A DNA stretch of 64,000 nucleotides from Nitritalea halalkaliphila LW7 (GTDB lineage Bacteria; Bacteroidota; Bacteroidia; Cytophagales; Cyclobacteriaceae): contig NZ_AJYA01000030.1 of assembly GCF_000265075.1 (NCBI RefSeq), positions 16,212 to 80,211 of the forward strand, read 5' to 3'. The notes beneath the pieces are model-generated. The model was not told the origin of the DNA and made no database searches. It worked only from the letters and a program-made list of their open reading frames with translations. Numbering within the stretch: position 1 is the first letter of the stretch; every line of letters starts with the position of its first letter. This document shows positions 28,401-37,105 of this stretch, one piece after another. The translations under genes were made by a program, and so were the position numbers.

Positions 28401-28536
28401 CCAGCAGGGAGGATTTACCAGAGCCCACGGCGCCGAAGATCCCGAACAGGCCTGCTGCCGTCAAGGCTCGGAAGTCGAGTTCTTGTTTTTCTTTATACGA
28501 GTACAGACCGTCGATTTCGAGTCGTAAAGGAATCAT
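25498..28536 (-). CDS. sbcC: DNA double-strand-break repair nuclease ATPase subunit SbcC
   Basis: 1012 residues. N-terminal P-loop [13 protein letters not shown] near residue 35, long Gln/Glu-rich coiled coils, a zinc hook CPLC near residue 500, a second coiled coil, and the C-terminal SGGQAFQASLCLALAL signature and FFLDEGFGALD Walker B. With SbcD it forms an ATP-dependent nuclease that opens hairpins and processes DNA ends. The start overlaps the sbcD stop by 4 bp. GC content is high relative to the array at 17-22 kb. Confidence 0.95.
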   Translation of the reverse strand: MIPLRLEIDGLYSYKEKQELDFRALTAAGLFGIFGAVGSGKSSLLEAILLALYGSTERLADRGEKTSMLHVNKNTLTIAFEFLAGPENSRHYLARYQVKRETKDRQKIKPAEHTFYLRDEEDRDWLPLTEKAEDLLGMKKEHFKRTIIIPQGKFREFIDLTPGPRADMMKELFQLERFDLGGKTRKLIDELKIEKIQVETQLAPLEEVEEAKLTEQKEQLLNAKTEVKALAEQVVKAENAYKKMQEWRRLQDELEKSEAALKRLLEREPEMKARAARFSTQRMVQTELLPTFRQLEEAKKELSEQKKTLQQLEAESATENNRLQELQESKQLLDKKAAQQPEREAKVRDLELMLRIKVVEKAEEMAAQQVALLQPRQQEAQAQLQALEAQVTQEEDLLRAIPVPSLSRIGSLHSSLQEAERLQRQRITLQKACTEAESKVNQQKAAQNELLALLPDAYATWQDWLDSLEEAQEQLEQKQEELKLRNALQVHRHALTPGMPCPLCGAEEHPNPLPETEADEMWDRLQKTLQAGKAQLQKVLQQQQQAERLAQEIAFATSSWQEKKAELAQTEQEEQLLLQNWREMGLTDQEAARQYLERLNQEAETRNNLEHKLQQQRQQLAKARQDAETAAERRRQVDQELREQQLQRASLEAQLTDPTFLDTFRAQTPERIRDMVERVKRDIEEVSVKIQEAQHALEASQQRLAHLRGRTETLGHAHAQTSTKASDLQALLERKLAEQGLDAATFEELRREEIAIVEEEAVLKQFDEEKTHHLKQGQSLRESLGEHRASEQDVAQALEALEEKRQAKGALDTRMALLEEHIQQLSAAWTKKQELTVRYHALLKREGNLRLMEGLFKGSGFVKYVSTIYLEELCATANKRFHRLTRNALSLKIDADNTFWVIDYLNGGSERLLKTLSGGQAFQASLCLALALAEKVKALNQADKSFFFLDEGFGALDKASLHIVFETLKALLQENRVVGIISHVEELQQEISVYAQVKLDPEKGSQVSYSFG

Positions 28537-29765
28537 GAGGATGGATTTTCTTGGCTGGTAATTTCTTTAAAGAGAGTGAGGAGCTCTTCGGAAGGCGGCT
28601 GTCCCTGACTACTTTCCACATACATGCGAAAGAGGCTGAGCATGTCCTTTTCGAGGTCTGCAGCCCGTATTGCTTGGGTGGCGCTGCGCTGTCCCTGGCG
28701 CTCGGGGATGAGGTGCACGATGCCCGGATGCGCTTGCAAAAGTTGTTTTCGGCTCACGGCGTCGATGGCTTCTTCCACGCAGAGTGTGATTTCGACGAGG
28801 CAGTCGGGATGTGCTTCCAGCCAGCTGAGCGCCTCAGAGGTGTTTTGAAAGCGTTTGCGGTACAGGGGGCGGCCGCTGTGGAGCGGCACTAATTCCGTGT
28901 GGACTTTTTGGCCCGGGAGGGCCTTCACCAGCACCGCATGCTTATGCTGTTCGGCTTCGCTGAAGGAGTAGGCTAGGGGGCTTCCGGCATAGTAAATCGG
29001 GAAGGGGCTTTTCGGATCCACCTGATGGCAGCGGTGGAGGTGTCCCAGGGCGGCATACTGTGTTCCAGCGGGAATGCTGGAGGTAAAAAGGGCCTGTGTG
29101 CCGCCTACGTGCAAGATGCTCCGCTCACTTTCGGGCTCCGGCTCTGGGCTGGCTCCTTCGGGTATGAAAAAGAAGTGCCCGATGAAGAGATTCACCCCTT
29201 TTTCGTCAAAATACGTGTCAGCCAGCTCCTGCCAGCGGAGTTTCAAGAGCTCTCGTAGGGCTTCTTCACGGTCTTCTTCTCCCAGATAGCGCTTGAGTAA
29301 GACTTCGTTCGCGTAGGGAGCCAGTAGGATGCGAATAGGAAAGGGATGCTGGGGGAGGCGCAGGGCCACAAAACCAGGGGCGGATGCTGTAATTTCGATG
29401 CCGCTATCTAGTCGGCCTGTGGGCAGCACCGTGTCGTATCGGCTGTAAAAAAGAATCCCAAGCTCTCGGGCCAGTGGGTCTGGTGCCTCGATGAACTGAG
29501 TGCTATCGTGATTTCCGGAGATGGCGATGATGGGGCGCTGCCCTCCTTTCGAGAGGCGACGCAGCGTGCGGTAAAGCAGCTCTACCGCTTCATGGTTGGG
29601 ATTAAAGGTGTCAAAAATGTCCCCCGCCAGAAGTATCAGGTCTACATCCTGCTCCTCGGCTCGCTGTATAAGCTCTTCGCAGACTGCGCGCTGTTCCTCT
29701 AATCGGGAAAATTCCTGCAGGCGCTTTCCCAAATGCCAATCTGCCGTATGTAAAATTTTAAGCAT
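28533..29765 (-). CDS. sbcD: DNA nuclease subunit SbcD (Mre11-like)
   Basis: 410 residues. Metallophosphoesterase motifs are present: HTADWHLGK at the N-terminus, LLAGDIFD, ISGNHDS and the later GHLHRCHQV. Length matches SbcD. It is the first gene of the sbcDC pair. Confidence 0.95.
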   Translation of the reverse strand: MLKILHTADWHLGKRLQEFSRLEEQRAVCEELIQRAEEQDVDLILLAGDIFDTFNPNHEAVELLYRTLRRLSKGGQRPIIAISGNHDSTQFIEAPDPLARELGILFYSRYDTVLPTGRLDSGIEITASAPGFVALRLPQHPFPIRILLAPYANEVLLKRYLGEEDREEALRELLKLRWQELADTYFDEKGVNLFIGHFFFIPEGASPEPEPESERSILHVGGTQALFTSSIPAGTQYAALGHLHRCHQVDPKSPFPIYYAGSPLAYSFSEAEQHKHAVLVKALPGQKVHTELVPLHSGRPLYRKRFQNTSEALSWLEAHPDCLVEITLCVEEAIDAVSRKQLLQAHPGIVHLIPERQGQRSATQAIRAADLEKDMLSLFRMYVESSQGQPPSEELLTLFKEITSQENPSS

Positions 29766-29878
29766 GCTCCTTCTCTATCTGATTGATGTACGTTCGCTCC
29801 TTTTCGGAAAGACTAAAGTACTCGTAATTTAGAGAAGGAGCAAGCTGCCGGACTGCTTGTGTCAGTCCTTGTCAGGTT

Positions 29879-31125
29879 TTATCCCTTCGGGTCCAAGAAG
29901 GTGATCGCCTTACCGGTTTTGCCGGCACGGCCCGTACGCCCTACGCGGTGGATATAGGCATCCATGGTGAGGGGGAGCTGATAGTTAATGACATGGCTCA
30001 CATCCTGCACGTCGATACCGCGGGCGGCCACATCTGTAGCTACTAACACGCGAATGCCACCGTTTTTAAACTTCTGAAGCACATTATTTCGGAAGTTTTG
30101 GGATTTATCCCCGTGGATTTGACCTGCTGTGATGCCTTCTCGTGTTAATTTCTTGGTTAGGCGGTCGGCCAGCCGCTTGGTTTCTGTGAACAGAATCACT
30201 TTTTCCATATCGGGTCTTCCTAAGAGCTGCTGCAGAGCCAGAAACTTATCCTCGCCTTCTTTTAGCTGGATGGTTTCTTGATCTACCTGCTCATTCGCTG
30301 CTCCGCTGTGGTGGATACGGATTTCTACGGGCTCCTGCATGAGGCTGCTGATGATTTTGCGCTGACTATCGTCCATGGTGGCGGAAAAGAGTACCGTTTG
30401 TTCCCGTGTTCCCACGAGCGCGACGATACGACGGACGTCATGCACGAAGCCCATGTCGAGCATGCGGTCAAATTCATCTAAAATCAGGGTATCTACCTTA
30501 TCCAGTTTCAGGGCCTGCTGATTTACCAGGTCCAGTAAGCGCCTGGTGTGGCGATGAGCACCTCTTGGCGTGCCTGGCATTTCCGCAGATCCTGCGGCAG
30601 CGAGGTGCCTCCGATAAAGGTGGCTACGCGTAAGTTCGTCCCGGCCGAGAGGCTCTTAAACTCTTCTTCGATCTGTAGGGCCAGTTCTCGTGTAGGGGTT
30701 AGGATTAGCGCGCTGCGTAAGGCAGGACGTTTCATCAACTTCGTGATTAAGGGCAGTAGAAAAGCCGCCGTTTTTCCTGAGCCTGTGCGCGAAAGTGCGA
30801 GCACATCTTGTCCTTCTAGAAGCGCCGGGATAGCTTTTTCTTGGATAGGCGTAAGCACTTCGTAGCCTTTACGGCGTACATTCGTCAGCAGTATTTCCGG
30901 AAGCGCTAATCGCGCAAAGGGCACGGAGGCCACAGGAGCTTCCGCCTGAGCACTTGGTTTAGCGATCGCTTTTTTCGTTAGAAGAGCAGGGTCTATTTGG
31001 GAAACAGGCTTTTTCTTGGCTTGTCTTCTGCGATCCTGATTTTGAGGTCTTCCTGTGTTGGCGTTTGCTTTACCGGATGCTGTTGAGCGCCCTGCTGAGG
31101 GGGCATTATTTTTTCTAGTTTGCAT
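29879..31125 (-). CDS. DEAD-box-type ATP-dependent RNA helicase (RhlE-like), DEFD variant; one frameshift
   Basis: Restored length is about 415 residues. Seen: basic N-terminal tail, the Q-motif region, TGSGKTAAFLLP, PTRELALQ, ATPGRLLDL (restored), motif II reading DEFD, SAT, and motif VI HRVGRTGRAGKTG. The frame breaks near 30538, where one missing base changes ATPGRLLD to ATPGAYW. The third position of the DEAD motif is Phe, which I see as LDEFDRMLDMGF. It probably acts in ribosome assembly or RNA turnover. Confidence 0.87.
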
Positions 31126-31135
31126 GTAAATTGGT

Positions 31136-32121
31136 TTAGGCTTTTTGTAGCGTAGCTACGGGCTGGCCAAGTTCCCGAATCATACGGGTGTGGGCTTTTA
31201 AAGCCGAAAGAAAGGATAGTTTACTGTAATAGGGGATGCCGAACTCTTCTGCCGTTTGTGCTACCACTGGAGCGATTTTCGCATAGTGAATGTGACAAAT
31301 ATCCGGAAAAAGGTGATGCTCTACTTGATAATTTAATCCGCCGATACACCAAGAAAATATAGGGCTCTTCGGCGAATAGTTGCAGGTCGTCGCCAGCTGA
31401 TGGCTCATGCGATCGCCGGGTACGGTTCCTGTGGAGTCCGTGCTCGGAAAAGCTGCCTCCGGAGTAATGTGCGCGGTCTGAAAGATGAGTGAAATCGATA
31501 ATCCTGTCACAAAGTGCAAGGCTAAGAAAGCCAGAAGAATCTGTCCCACGTTAAATGGTGAGAGCAGGATCGGAAGTGCTAGGATAAAGGTGTAATAAAC
31601 CAGTTTCCAAGCGATGATATTCCAGATGGTCTTGCGATACGTTTTCTCGTCCTTTACGAGCCCCATTTTATAATAGCGTGTCAGCCGAATAAAGTCTTTA
31701 CTCGTGACCCAGCTGATGGTGGATAGCCATAGAAGAACCATACATAAAGGTGCTGGTACTTGTGCCAGGGGTAATGGGGGGCATGAGGAGAAAAGCGAAG
31801 CACGAAAGGGGGATTAATATCATCGTCACCGTCTGGGATATTCGTATAGGTATGGTGGAGGACATTATGCTGAATTTTCCAAACTGCAGCATGTGCCCCT
31901 ACCATGTTTAAGGTGTAGCCCATCCACTTGTTAAGGGTTTGATTTTTAGAATAAGAGCCATGTAGGGCATCATGCATGACGCCCATGCCTATTCCTGCCA
32001 TGCCGAGTCCGCTGAGGATGTAGGCGAGAAAGAGCTGCCAGGTCGCTGTCAGCACTCCTGTGGTCACTAGGAGGATAGGTAGCGCATAAAGGCAGATCAT
32101 GAAAAGGGTTTTAGCGTACAT
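31136..32121 (-). CDS. Acyl-lipid/acyl-CoA fatty acid desaturase; one frameshift, 5-prime end unresolved
   Basis: Three histidine boxes are present: HDALHG, HNVLHHTY and QVEHHLFP; the glutamine in the third box is typical of front-end type desaturases. The frame changes near 31730, and one G restores FFYGLSTISWVTSKD. Coding-like sequence continues upstream of 32121 to about 32245 (KTIRFRQSGSTDFATTLRSR), which resembles the normal N-terminus of the family. No ATG is visible there, so the true start is uncertain. Several hydrophobic segments indicate a membrane enzyme. Confidence 0.82.
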
Positions 32122-32259
32122 GGAACTGTTGCCGTACTTAGAGTTTCTGGACTTGGCGAGGGTGGCATTTACGCGGCTGCGTAATGTCGTGGCAAAATCA
32201 GTGGAGCCTGACTGCCGAAATCGAATCGTTTTGATAAGCGTAATCTTTAGTGGTAAACT

Positions 32260-32835
32260 TAGTAATTAAGGTGTGCAGGAGACGCGTGTCTCAGCGAGTA
32301 GAAATGTGCCGTATAGGTACTGGATATAAGGATGAGAAAATCTCCGAAAAAGTTAAAAGTGGTACTCGAACGATGCCTGAGCGGAACTGAAACTAAGCGG
32401 AACTAAGGGTGCGCGACAGTTTCAGTTTTATAGGTCTAAAAAACTGGTGCGCCAAAGAAACGTGCTCTTTGATTTTTTAAAGGTAGGGATATTTTTCGGT
32501 TTTCCTCCCCTGTGCCTAAATTTTTCTCTTCTCCCGCAGCGCAACTAGAAGTAGTGCGGACTGGAATTAGGTAGGCGCTTATGCTTTTTTTTGCTGATTT
32601 TCGTTTCTGAGCAGTCTCCCTAAGCGATTTTCGAAAAGAAAGCAAACGAACAAAAAAGAAAGTGAATAGCCCTTAAAAAGAAAGCAAACGAAAGAAAAAG
32701 AAAGCAAACGATCAGAAAGGAAAGTAAATATGCGTAAAAAGAAAGCAAACGAACATGGAAAAGAAAGCAAACGAAAGTGTGGGCTGTGGCTTAAAAAAAA
32801 GGGGGATAGGCCGTCCCGCGCCTAAAGAGAAAAAG
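32260..32835. other. Intergenic stretch without a supported gene
   Basis: About 575 bp between the desaturase 5-prime end and the tRNA. Frames here are short and low in complexity. The only structure I see is the 21-bp periodic repeat listed separately and several A- or T-rich runs. Confidence 0.6.
32638..32774 (+). repeat. Seven copies of a 12-bp element GAAAGCAAACGA at about 21-bp spacing
   Basis: Core copies start at 32638, 32658, 32680, 32700, 32720, 32741 and 32763. Copies 1, 3, 4, 6 and 7 are identical over the core; copies 2 (GAAAGTGAATAG) and 5 (GAAAGTAAATAT) are degenerate. Each is preceded by an A-run. Steps are 20, 22, 20, 20, 21 and 22 bp, close to two helical turns. Unique spacers are too short (8-10 bp) for a CRISPR array. 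Confidence 0.85.
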
Positions 32836-32910
32836 TGGAACCTGAGGGATTCGAACCCACGACCTCTGCCCTGTCAAGGCAGCGCTCTAAACCAACTGAG
32901 CTAAGGTTCC
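32836..32910 (-). tRNA. tRNA-Val(GAC)
   Basis: The minus strand folds as a cloverleaf: acceptor GGAACCT/AGGTTCC, D arm with GCTC-GAGC, anticodon arm CTGCC-TTGACAG-GGCAG giving anticodon GAC, and T arm with GTTCGAATC. The anticodon GAC reads valine codons GUC and GUU. CCA is not encoded. The D loop has one extra T compared with close relatives. Confidence 0.9.
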
Positions 32911-32946
32911 TTTCTTTACTGCCGAAGTATAAGCCTTCAGCGGATG

Positions 32947-33349
32947 TGGAGCTGGCGAGATTCGAACTCGCGTCCAGATAGGGAAACACCGTACCGTCTA
33001 CATGTTTAGTCACCTGTTGGGTTTTCGACTGCAGCTCGCTGGGTGACACACCATACTGCAGCTTAGCTACTGTCCTTTACTCCTCTTAGTAGCCTCGAAG
33101 AGCGCAGCCCTGTCAAGTCGACACCCCAGATCCACCCTGACAAGGCAAAGCGTGGTGGGATGTGGCCGGGGAATCCACCTTGGCGGACTCAACCCTTTAA
33201 GCAGTATCTAGTCCCCGAGGGGTAGATTAGGCAGCCATGGCGTAATTATTTTCGCCAATTATAGTTCGTATGAATGATTCACAGGCGTACATACTCCACC
33301 TGACATGCGAGCCCAGTCCTTACACCTACTGTCAAAACCGGTCAGCCCC
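32947..33349 (-). ncRNA. ssrA: tmRNA (ssrA)
   Basis: The minus strand begins GGGGCTGACCGGTTTTGACA and ends with a T arm and CAGCTCCA; the ends pair as a tRNA-like acceptor. The tag reading frame at 33227-33256 encodes GENNYAMAA followed by TAA, a Bacteroidota-type degradation tag. Pseudoknot-forming GC-rich segments follow. It rescues stalled ribosomes with SmpB. Confidence 0.95.
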
Positions 33350-33361
33350 ATTTTTGGTATG

Positions 33362-33369
33362 CAAATATA
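33362..33369 (-). promoter_or_regulatory. Bacteroidota -7 promoter element for tmRNA
   Basis: TATATTTG on the minus strand fits the TAnnTTTG consensus and lies 13 bp upstream of the tmRNA 5-prime end, the right spacing for a -7 box. Confidence 0.6.
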
Positions 33370-33460
33370 ACACAATAAGCGACGATAATGCATTTTTGTT
33401 CCCTGTTTTACCTAGCGGAATGGTTTTTGCGCCTAGTTTCGAAAAAAAAATTGAACTGCT

Positions 33461-34263
33461 ATGAGGCTAAAAACCCTTTTTTTGATTGTTACTTTTTTCC
33501 TTTTGGGCCGGGTGGCCCAAAGCCAAATTCTGAATATCGAACAGTACCGGCTGGCAAAAGATACCAGCAAATCGGTCATGATGAAGCTAAATGCGGGGCT
33601 AAATGTCTTTAATCGGAGTGCGGCAGCAGACGCCCCGTGAACCTTTTTGGCTATAACTTGGATTTTAATACGCTCTATTATCCGGGCAAGCATGCCTATA
33701 TGGTAGTGGCTAAGGTCGACTATCTGCGCATCAACGAGAACGACTTTTTAAACTTCGGATTCCTGCATACACGGGCTAATTTTTTTCGGGAAAGCACCTA
33801 TAATTTTGAAGTCATGGCGCAGTATTCCTATGATAATTTTAGGGGTCTGGATCCGCGCTGGGTTTTCGGAGGCTCCTTACGCAGGGTGCTGGCCAAGAGT
33901 GAAAATTTACGGCTGGTGCTGGGTGTCGGGGCGATTTACGAAGAGGAGCGCTGGCTGATACCGGGGGCAGAAGTGCCGGCCTTTCGAGAGGTGCAGTTCC
34001 TGAAATCTTCGAATTACCTTTCCTTTCGGGTGAGTATAAATGATTATGTCAGCTTAAATACCGTCAATTATTACCAGGTGGGCTATGATCGGGACTTTGG
34101 GTTTTTTCGGCATCGTCTGAATAACTCTACTGTACTGAATACCAAGCTGAGTGAGCGCCTTTCCCTGACGAATACCTTCGAAATCGCCTATGAGGATCGT
34201 CCCATCGTAGAAATTACGAACCTTATTTATTCCTTTCGGACAGGAATCGCTTTTAATTTCTAA
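33461..34263 (+). CDS. DUF481-like outer-membrane beta-barrel protein; one frameshift
   Basis: Restored length is about 267 residues. The N-terminus MRLKTLFLIVTFFLLGRVAQSQ is a signal peptide. The rest alternates polar and aromatic residues (VAKVDYLRINENDFLNFGFLH, YNFEVMAQYSYDNFRGL) and ends in SFRTGIAFNF, typical of an outer-membrane barrel ending in Phe. The frame breaks near 33638; one G restores ADAPVNLFGYNLDF. Confidence 0.75.
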
Positions 34264-34340
34264 GCGGGCGCAAGCATTTCTGTTCGCTTCTATTCCTGCT
34301 GGCAGGGGGAAAAAAGCAGAGAATTTCCTATCTTGCAGCG

Positions 34341-36086
34341 ATGGAAAATTTTGTGGTATCAGCGCGCAAGTACCGCCCTTCGAATTTTAGAAGTGTGGTC
34401 GGACAGTCTCATATTACGACGACGTTAAAGAATGCGATTAAAAATAATCACTTGGCACAAGCCTTTCTTTTTTGTGGTCCACGGGGGGTGGGGAAGACGA
34501 CCTGTGCGCGAATTTTAGCGAAAACCATCAACTGTGAGCACCTGACGGAGGATTTTGAGGCCTGTAATCAGTGTGATTCCTGTAAAGCATTTAACCAGAA
34601 TGCTTCGTTTAATGTGCATGAGTTAGATGCAGCATCGAATAATTCTGTCGATGATATCCGAAATTTGGTCGAGCAGGTGCGGTATGCACCGCAAAAAGGG
34701 CGCTACAAGGTGTATATCATCGATGAGGTGCACATGCTGTCGAATCAGGCCTTTAATGCATTTTTAAAGACGCTGGAGGAGCCGCCGAAGTATGCTATTT
34801 TTATTTTGGCGACGACCGAGAAACACAAGATTATCCCGACGATTCTTTCGCGCTGTCAGATCTTTGACTTTAATCGGATTCAGATCGGAGATATCACAGA
34901 GCATCTCAAGTACATTTCTTCGGAGGAATCCATCACGTATGAGGAGGAGGCGCTGCGTCTGATCGCTACCAAGGCGGACGGTGCGCTCCGCGATGCGCTG
35001 TCGATTTACGATCTTATCGTGACTTATTCGGCTGGCAACAAGCTGACCTACCAGGAGACGATCCAAAACCTGCATATCTTAGACTATGACTACTATTTTA
35101 AAGTGGTCAGTAGTCTACTAGGGGAGAGTATTTCTGAGGTCTTGCTCTTATTCGATGAGATTCTCAAGAAAGGGTTTGATGGGCATAATTTTATCATTGG
35201 ACTTTGCGAGCACTTACGTGATCTGCTGGTGTGTAAAGATCCCGCTACGGTGCAGCTTCTGCAGGTGTCTGAGGGAACGCGTGAGCGCTATCTCGAGCAG
35301 GCGGAGCAAGCCAGTATCTCTTTTTTGCTTTCTGCCCTCAGTATCGGCAGTCAGTGCGACATACAGTTTAAGTCCAGTAAAAATCAGCGTTTGCATGTGG
35401 AGCTGGCGCTGATGAAGATGGCCAAACTTCCGGCAGCCTTGTCCATGGCTGCGGTAGCCGAAACAGTCACAAAAAAAAAAGTAACGGCTTAAGCACTTCG
35501 GAGACGGAGGAAGGGCAAGCCGGGTCGGGCCAACAGCTTTTTTCGGGTCCGAATCCATTTGCTGCGAAGAAATCCCCAGCGCGTGCCACACTTCCGATTC
35601 CGGCTTCTTATGAAAAGGCCCAAAGTCTGCTGAAGCAGAAGCAAGGGCAGCGGGTAGAGGATTCCGCACGGCAGGAGCAAGTAAAAGAGCAAGATCCTTT
35701 AGCGGGAATCGGAAATAGGCCTTTGGTCGTGGAGCAACTGGCTGCCGTTTTACAAGATGAGGCTCGCCGTCTGCAGGGGGAAGCCGAAGCCTGGAGCCAC
35801 CTTATTCAAGCAGCGTTTTCAACATGAGCCGCCGAGCCGGCTGCGCTTATTTTTAACTAGTGAGATTCAGGAGACGGTGTTTCTAAAAAACCGTCCGGAG
35901 TTCCTTTTGCGTCTTCGGCGCGCCTTCGACCACCGGGATTTACAACTCGAATACGAAATAAAGGAGGAACAGCAGTCTGCGGCGGAGAGGCTTTACACGA
36001 GTAGCGATAAATTCCAGTATTTGTTACAGAAACATCCCGCGCTCGGCGATTTTAAGCGACGGTTCGGGTTGGAGACAGATTTCTAA
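34341..36086 (+). CDS. dnaX: DNA polymerase III subunits gamma/tau; two frame changes
   Basis: Restored length is about 581 residues. The clamp-loader core is clear: ARKYRPSNFRSVVGQ, Walker A GPRGVGKTT, four cysteines of the zinc site (NC...ACNQCDSC), DEVHMLS, and the SRC arginine finger. The core frame stops at 35492, nine bases past a run of ten A at 35471-35480. The continuing frame carries a low-complexity linker and, after a second break near 35826 (one extra T), the usual C-terminus KFQYLLQKHP...RRFGLETDF. The second break is an error; the first may be an error or a slippage site (see findings). Confidence 0.88.
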
Positions 36087-37096
36087 AAGTCGATGCCGAT
36101 ACCGAAGTTGATGAGATTTTGGAGCTGCACGGCCTGTATGGGAGGGCCGACATCCTGCGGGATGCGGACGGCTTCATCGTAAATCAAGACGGTTTCGATG
36201 CGTGTGGTGATGTATTTATTCACGCGCAGGGTGATGACCGAGTTCAGGTTGACGACGGTGTTTCCCAATCTTTCGAAGTTAGAGAAGAGGTTGAGATCGG
36301 CTCTCCAGCGCACATTTTCCATGATGATGATGTCCGTCGTGGAGCTGATAGAGACTCCTGCTTCAGGGTTTACACGTTCCCCGGGCGTAACGCCGAATGC
36401 TCCTGCTCTGCTGAGGGAGTCGTCGAGTACTACGGTGAATCGGCCCGTAAAGGGGGATCCGATGATGGAGATTCGGCTGCCATTATCGAACTGCCGCCTG
36501 TAATTTAGACCTGTAGAAGACTGAATAAAGGCCGGGCTAAAGAGGTCGGAGATGCGGTCTCGGGCGTCTAGCTCCGCACCTGGAGGTCGAAAAAACCGGT
36601 AGCCGGGGAGGAGCTGTGTTCGGGTGTCTAGCTGGGTAGAGAGCAGCCAGCGACTCGATAGCTCTCGGCCGTATTTGCTAATAAAGAGGAAGTTATCGTT
36701 CGTTTTCCGAGTGGGAAAGCGCCGGTCTGCCTGTCGGTTAAAGCCGATGTTGACGGTCAGGTTGGTGTCCCATACTTTTTTGTCTTTGGCATATTCAGCG
36801 CCAAGCTGTAGAGAGCTATTCAGTGCAAAATTACTCGCTCCACCCGCTGCCCAGTTGTTTAAGGTCACCTGCTGAAGGCTGAGGGAGAAGTTGCCCCGTT
36901 TTTTCCAATACTGCGGTTTTTCGGCGGTTTTGATGATAACAGAATCGCCGAGCATAATGATGGTATCCCCGGCGATGAGCAGGGTATCGGCCAGCATGAG
37001 GCGATCCTCCTCACTTTGGGCGTAAGCCCCGGGGCTGATGCTGAGAAAGCTGAAAAGAAGCCCTGCGAGGGCGAACCATAAAAATCGTTTCATCAT
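36083..37096 (-). CDS. DUF3078 outer-membrane protein
   Basis: 337 residues with signal peptide (MMKRFLWFALAGLLFSFLSI...AYAQ). Seen: WKKRGNFSLSLQQVTLNNWAAGG, SKYGRELSSRWLLSTQLD and a C-terminal INFGIGIDF, all characteristic of the Bacteroidota DUF3078 family, an outer-membrane beta-barrel of unknown function. It converges with dnaX, sharing 4 bp at the ends. Confidence 0.85.
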   Translation of the reverse strand: MMKRFLWFALAGLLFSFLSISPGAYAQSEEDRLMLADTLLIAGDTIIMLGDSVIIKTAEKPQYWKKRGNFSLSLQQVTLNNWAAGGASNFALNSSLQLGAEYAKDKKVWDTNLTVNIGFNRQADRRFPTRKTNDNFLFISKYGRELSSRWLLSTQLDTRTQLLPGYRFFRPPGAELDARDRISDLFSPAFIQSSTGLNYRRQFDNGSRISIIGSPFTGRFTVVLDDSLSRAGAFGVTPGERVNPEAGVSISSTTDIIIMENVRWRADLNLFSNFERLGNTVVNLNSVITLRVNKYITTRIETVLIYDEAVRIPQDVGPPIQAVQLQNLINFGIGIDF

Positions 37097-37105
37097 GTAA
37101 GGGCA

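Noticed and set aside
32579-32770. Minus-strand frame with repeated FVCFLF
   Set aside because: It is a translation of the 21-bp repeat; low complexity, no ribosome site and broken periodicity.
32638-32774. CRISPR array
   Set aside because: Repeats are 12 bp with 8-10 bp gaps that are not unique spacer-length sequences, and no cas genes are nearby.
32822-33049. Small minus-strand frame over the tRNA and tmRNA
   Set aside because: It overlaps two structured RNA genes completely.
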